Assembly (NCBI GenBank): GCA_002478955.1
Contig: DLKK01000090.1
Coordinates: forward strand, 55,558-119,557
From: Treponema sp. UBA7590
Lineage (GTDB): Bacteria > Spirochaetota > Spirochaetia > Treponematales > Treponemataceae
Length of the DNA: 64,000 nt
Direction of reading: 5' to 3'
The number at the start of each line of letters is the position of its first letter. Position 1 is the first letter of the stretch. Shown piece after piece: positions 60,370-64,000 of this stretch. Below the pieces are notes generated by a model, which made no database searches, had not been told where the DNA came from, and was given only the letters and a program-made list of their open reading frames with translations. A program made the position numbers and the translations under genes.

Positions 60370-63300
60370 TTATTTTTTGGACTTTTTAGCCTTTGGTGTT
60401 TTTTCAGCTTTTGCGGATTTTTCTTTTGCCTTTGGTTTTGCGGTTTTTGGCGCAAATGGCTTTATGAACAAATCGCATTTGTATTCAGCTTTTTCTTTTG
60501 CTTTTACCAAATCGTCAAAAGCTTTTAGTGTTGTTTCACATTCTTTTTCTTCAAGAAGTGCAAGCGCAAAACCATGAGCCAACGTCCAGTCGCAGGTTTC
60601 TTTATTGAACCATACAGTTCCATCGTAAAGATTTGCGCCGGTCAGCATTTTTGCTTTATCGCTTTCGGTCAAAAGTTTTACAATGTTGTACAAGGCTGTT
60701 TTTTCATCTTTTTCAATCGCTTTTGCATCACAAACAGAAGACAGAATAAACAGTCGGTTGATGTTTCCGCGTGAATCGCCAAGATTTATTCCATTTGAAG
60801 AAAGGTAATCGCTGAATTTTCGCGCAAATCCCCATTTTTCAGCAAGACCTTTTTCCGCATATTCTTTTACCATGGCAAAGCATATAAGCTGTTCCGCAAG
60901 ATTCTTGTCTGTCGCGAACAGAACATCAAAGTATGCCACCTCTGTTTTTGCTTTTTTAAGGGCAACGATGATATCTGATGCAGTTTTTGCCTTGTTGTTT
61001 ATTGCAATTCCGATTATTTTTTCTGTAAGCTTTGCAAATTCCTTCAGCTGTTTTTCCGGTTCAGAAAGTTTTGTGTCGCCTGCAAATTTGTTTGCCACAG
61101 AATAGAACTGAATCGCCGCTTCTTTTGCAGATGAAACAAGTCCTTTGAGCTGTTTTTTTGCCTCGGCTTCTGAAATTTTTCCAGAAACAGGAATTAAGAT
61201 TTCATGAATGCCAAGCAAAACTGAATTTGCGTAATTTGCGAAAGGCTGGTAAAGCTCGCGGTAGCATATTTCTTCCCATTCAGTTTCAAGGTCGTAGCAG
61301 CCACGTCCCTGCAAAGTGTCGCACAAAATCTGGTATTTGTGGTCTGCACCGTCAGAAACTTCATGGATATCCATGTAAACCTGATATTCGAATCCGTTCA
61401 AGCCGATGTACATTCCGCGTTCGCAAATTTCCCGGCTGCGGCGAACGAACCAAAGTCCTGAGCGATGCTCGCGGAAAATGCAGAATTTGTCATCTTCTGC
61501 GTGAAGGTTCAATCCTTCAGAGATTGACTTTGAGCGCATTTCAACGTGCTGGTTTTCACCTTCGCCGATTTTTACCGCATATTCGCAAGACTGTTTAATC
61601 CAACCTTGTGCGCGTTCATATTTATTATTATAGAAGACAACTGAATATTCGTTTCCGCAAGAGTTTGAATATGCAAAAATATTTTCATTCACGTTGCCAT
61701 TGTCCCATACATCATAGAACAAGAAATTTTCAACGTTCGCAAAAATATATCGCTTTTTCATCAGTGGGAAAATGTCGTGCCAGTGGCGGTTTACAAGATT
61801 CTGGTCTGGAGTTTCGTTTTTGTACGCTTTTGTAAATTCCATTCCGTATTTTTCTGTAAATCCTTCAATCTGACCGTGGCCAAACATCGGAAGACCTGGC
61901 ATTGTTACCATCAATGTGCAGACACCAAAATATTTGTCATCTTTTCCGAACTGGGCAACTGCGGTGTCTTCGTCCGGGTTGTTCATAAAGTTTACGTAGC
62001 GTTTAAGAATCTGCGGATCAAACTTGATTGTGTTTTTTACAGAATCGCGGTATTTCTGGTTTTCCTCTTTTTTGAGCATGTTCATGAACGCAGAATTGTA
62101 AACGCGGTGCATTCCCAAAGTGCGGACAAAGTAACCTTCCATCATCCAAAATGCTTCGGCAAGCAAAAGTGTGTCTGGAACTTCTTTTGCAACACGGTCA
62201 ACAACTTCGCGCCAGAATTCGTTTGGAATCTTAGCTTCAAATTCCTGGTCAGAAAGCGCATATTCGCTGCGGGAATAAATGTCTCCGCCTGAACCTGGTT
62301 TTGGATACCAAAGTCTGCGGATTGATTTTTTTGCAAGAACCATCGCCGCATCAAACCTGATAATCGGGAAGTTTCGTGCAACATGCAGAATATCCTGCAT
62401 AACCGCCTCTCGTGCCTCTGGATTCAAAAAGTCAATCTGGGCGGTGTCGTTCCAAGGCATACCAGTTCCGTCGTTTCCGTGGTAAATGTAACGTGTGTCA
62501 CCATTGCGGAAGTCAACACGCTTAAATACAACTGAACAGTCTGAATGATTGTAGTAATGGTCTTCCAGCCAGACTCCAACATTAGGATCCCACGAAAGGT
62601 TTTCGCCATTAAAAGTATATGTTGAAGAAGGCAAATCCCGGCGCTGAACGAATAAATCCGGGCGGTTTACAACCCATTGAGAATCCATTCCTGTATGGTT
62701 TGGAACCATGTCAGAAGCAAGCCGGATTCCACGCTGCCAAAGTCTTGTTCTAAGGTTAGAAAGCGCATCCCATCCGCCTATATTTTCCGCAATATTGTAG
62801 TCGTAAAGAGAATATGCGGAAGCGGCTGCCTCTGGGTTTCCGCACAATTGCTTTATTCGTTTTGAGGCATTTGAGCGCGTCCAAAGTCCTATGAGCCACA
62901 ATCCTGTAAAACCTTCATCGCGCAAAGTATCCAGCTCCTCATCTGGAATCTGGTCAAGGCGCGTGATTGGCCGGTTGTATTTTTTTGTAAGCTGGTCAAG
63001 CCAGACAAGAACCGTTTTTGCCATAAGAATTACCCGCGGCATCCATTCGCGGTCCGGACTGAACCGTTCATATTCTTTCATAAGGCCATCGTAATTGTAG
63101 GCTTCCATGTTCACTTCACCGCCGTTTATCGGGTTGTAGTGCATGAACATTTTTTCTTCTTCGGTAAGAGTGTCCATTCCAGAAAGAAGTCTGCGCAGGA
63201 ATTCTCCAAGCAAATCTGCCCAATACTGACGGATGTAGTCAAGCTGACCTTTCAGGCTGTTCGGGCTGTAAACAACAGGTTCTCGCAGCATATTGATAAG

Positions 63301-63930
63301 GTCATTGTTGAACGGACCGAATTTTGGAAGATTCTGGAATTCCTTCTGGATTGTTGACCATGCTTTATTGTAAATAGGATTTTTCTGAAGTTCAATATCG
63401 CTGAAAAGAACAAAGAATGGCTTAAAAGCCGGGTTTTCATTTGCAAGGCGAAGAAGAATCATTTCTTCCAAAGTCTGCTCGCGGTTTGAACGCATTGCTT
63501 TTGTTCCTGCGTCCAGCTCATTTTTTGCAAGATATTCTTCTGCGGAAATTTTTCCCTGATAAACTTCTACCGGAGGAAATTCGTTTGTAAAATCAAGAAG
63601 CAGTTTATCCACCGCGGATTTTGTGTATGCGTTATCCAGCGCGGCAAGAATATTCTTGAAAGCGTCAATCTGCTTGTCGCGGCGATATTTCATGCATACA
63701 TAATGGAAAACTTCATCAATAAGTCCCATTGCATTTACCGAACCAGCAGAAATCCGCTTGTCTTTCTGATTTTTTTTGTCAAAATAAGTATTCAGTTTAT
63801 CGGCAAATTTTCTTACGGCCGGCATATTTGCCAAAATCACGTTGCCGCTTGATGAATAAAGACGCTCATCAAAATTGCAAATTTCTCGGATTTTTCTACC
63901 AATATGAAATTCATTATAAGAAATTCCCAT
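60370..63930 (-). CDS. Very large GH13 (alpha-amylase family) protein, 1186 aa
   Basis: The catalytic barrel lies in the middle (about 310-740): LRDEGFTGLWLIGLWTRS, ASDMVPNHTGMDS (region I), IIRFDAAMVL (region II, nucleophile Asp527) and LLLAEAFWMMEG (region III, acid/base Glu592). Region IV, usually NHD, reads NNPDED. The ~300 N-terminal residues and ~400 C-terminal residues are helical and unlike amylase accessory domains. The tail is Lys/Ala-rich (KEKSAKAEKTPKAKKSKK). No signal peptide, so it probably acts on cytoplasmic glucan such as glycogen. The start 63930 follows GGAGG at six bases. A 12-base upstream ATG would span the ribosome site. Confidence 0.85.
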   Translation of the reverse strand: MGISYNEFHIGRKIREICNFDERLYSSSGNVILANMPAVRKFADKLNTYFDKKNQKDKRISAGSVNAMGLIDEVFHYVCMKYRRDKQIDAFKNILAALDNAYTKSAVDKLLLDFTNEFPPVEVYQGKISAEEYLAKNELDAGTKAMRSNREQTLEEMILLRLANENPAFKPFFVLFSDIELQKNPIYNKAWSTIQKEFQNLPKFGPFNNDLINMLREPVVYSPNSLKGQLDYIRQYWADLLGEFLRRLLSGMDTLTEEEKMFMHYNPINGGEVNMEAYNYDGLMKEYERFSPDREWMPRVILMAKTVLVWLDQLTKKYNRPITRLDQIPDEELDTLRDEGFTGLWLIGLWTRSNASKRIKQLCGNPEAAASAYSLYDYNIAENIGGWDALSNLRTRLWQRGIRLASDMVPNHTGMDSQWVVNRPDLFVQRRDLPSSTYTFNGENLSWDPNVGVWLEDHYYNHSDCSVVFKRVDFRNGDTRYIYHGNDGTGMPWNDTAQIDFLNPEAREAVMQDILHVARNFPIIRFDAAMVLAKKSIRRLWYPKPGSGGDIYSRSEYALSDQEFEAKIPNEFWREVVDRVAKEVPDTLLLAEAFWMMEGYFVRTLGMHRVYNSAFMNMLKKEENQKYRDSVKNTIKFDPQILKRYVNFMNNPDEDTAVAQFGKDDKYFGVCTLMVTMPGLPMFGHGQIEGFTEKYGMEFTKAYKNETPDQNLVNRHWHDIFPLMKKRYIFANVENFLFYDVWDNGNVNENIFAYSNSCGNEYSVVFYNNKYERAQGWIKQSCEYAVKIGEGENQHVEMRSKSISEGLNLHAEDDKFCIFREHRSGLWFVRRSREICERGMYIGLNGFEYQVYMDIHEVSDGADHKYQILCDTLQGRGCYDLETEWEEICYRELYQPFANYANSVLLGIHEILIPVSGKISEAEAKKQLKGLVSSAKEAAIQFYSVANKFAGDTKLSEPEKQLKEFAKLTEKIIGIAINNKAKTASDIIVALKKAKTEVAYFDVLFATDKNLAEQLICFAMVKEYAEKGLAEKWGFARKFSDYLSSNGINLGDSRGNINRLFILSSVCDAKAIEKDEKTALYNIVKLLTESDKAKMLTGANLYDGTVWFNKETCDWTLAHGFALALLEEKECETTLKAFDDLVKAKEKAEYKCDLFIKPFAPKTAKPKAKEKSAKAEKTPKAKKSKK

Positions 63931-64000
63931 TTTTTCCTCCAAAGGTGGTAATTCTAAAAGCTGAAAAACTTCTGTTTCTTGAAATTCTATTTGTGCAATG

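Noticed and set aside
60574..62292. Several plus-strand frames of 66-171 codons opposite the GH13 gene
   Set aside because: They are antisense to a clear coding sequence, low in complexity and Cys/Phe-rich, as expected for complements of Lys/Glu-rich genes.
1..64000. CRISPR array, prophage, integrase or insertion sequence
   Set aside because: No regularly spaced repeats, integrase, transposase or phage structural gene was found. The OLD-like gene is the only possible defence-related one.

Overview
The window looks like chromosomal DNA of a host-associated Treponema or close relative (Spirochaetota). The evidence is low GC, an rsmI-flgM pair, several c-di-GMP and HDOD signalling proteins, a lone polyphosphate module, and many long proteins with the look of treponeme-only families. 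I see no phage, plasmid, insertion sequence, rRNA operon or CRISPR array. Genes are closely packed on both strands. The first gene is cut by the left edge.

Layout. 0-6.2 kb: biotin ligase end, a conserved unknown, a fused PyrK-PyrD dihydroorotate dehydrogenase, a methyltransferase and pyrE. 6.2-10.2 kb: an EAL-CBS-PP2C regulator, a secreted carbohydrate-binding phosphatase, and a small glycogen-binding-domain protein. 10.3-15 kb: an NfnAB/SudBA-like flavoprotein pair, a GerMN protein and a secreted unknown. 15.2-23.8 kb: proS, a dicarboxylate/amino-acid symporter, a GHKL-HDOD fusion, a TrmH-family methylase, a degenerate iron-type alcohol dehydrogenase homologue, flgM and rsmI. 24-29.4 kb: glmS, tRNA-Ile2(CAU), crcB, a PfkB kinase, metK and nth. 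29.4-39.2 kb: an MscS channel, a four-gene TolC-MacA-MacB efflux operon, a TraB protein, a TPR protein and a large unknown. 39.2-50.5 kb: a GatB/asparaginase fusion, a trehalase-like hydrolase, ppx-ppk, an OLD-like ATPase/TOPRIM protein and htpG. 50.6-64 kb: a TPR-GGDEF protein, pfkA, an FMN oxidoreductase, two membrane proteins, a threonine-synthase homologue without its PLP lysine, and a very large GH13 protein.

The most unusual signal is not a gene. Three copies of a ~190-197 bp intergenic element (4393-4589, 8319-8510, 15014-15203) share a conserved core enclosed by paired arms. The arm sequences differ between copies but stay complementary within each copy, so base changes are compensated on the opposite arm. 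A core-deleted relative lies in the glmS leader and a divergent one near 55.9 kb. Copies 1, 2 and the glmS relative lie between a promoter-like sequence and a start codon. This suggests a structured RNA or a hairpin-forming element.

Other themes. Several proteins are altered forms of known enzymes: the threonine synthase homologue, the Fe-ADH homologue, the asparaginase half of the GatB fusion and the EAL domain. Several genes have a -10 hexamer 6-7 bases before ATG, suggesting leaderless transcripts. Glycan and storage-polymer functions recur: two glycogen-binding-domain proteins, GH13, a trehalase-like enzyme, ppk/ppx, GlmS and sugar kinases. All calls come from reading the sequence without database searches.
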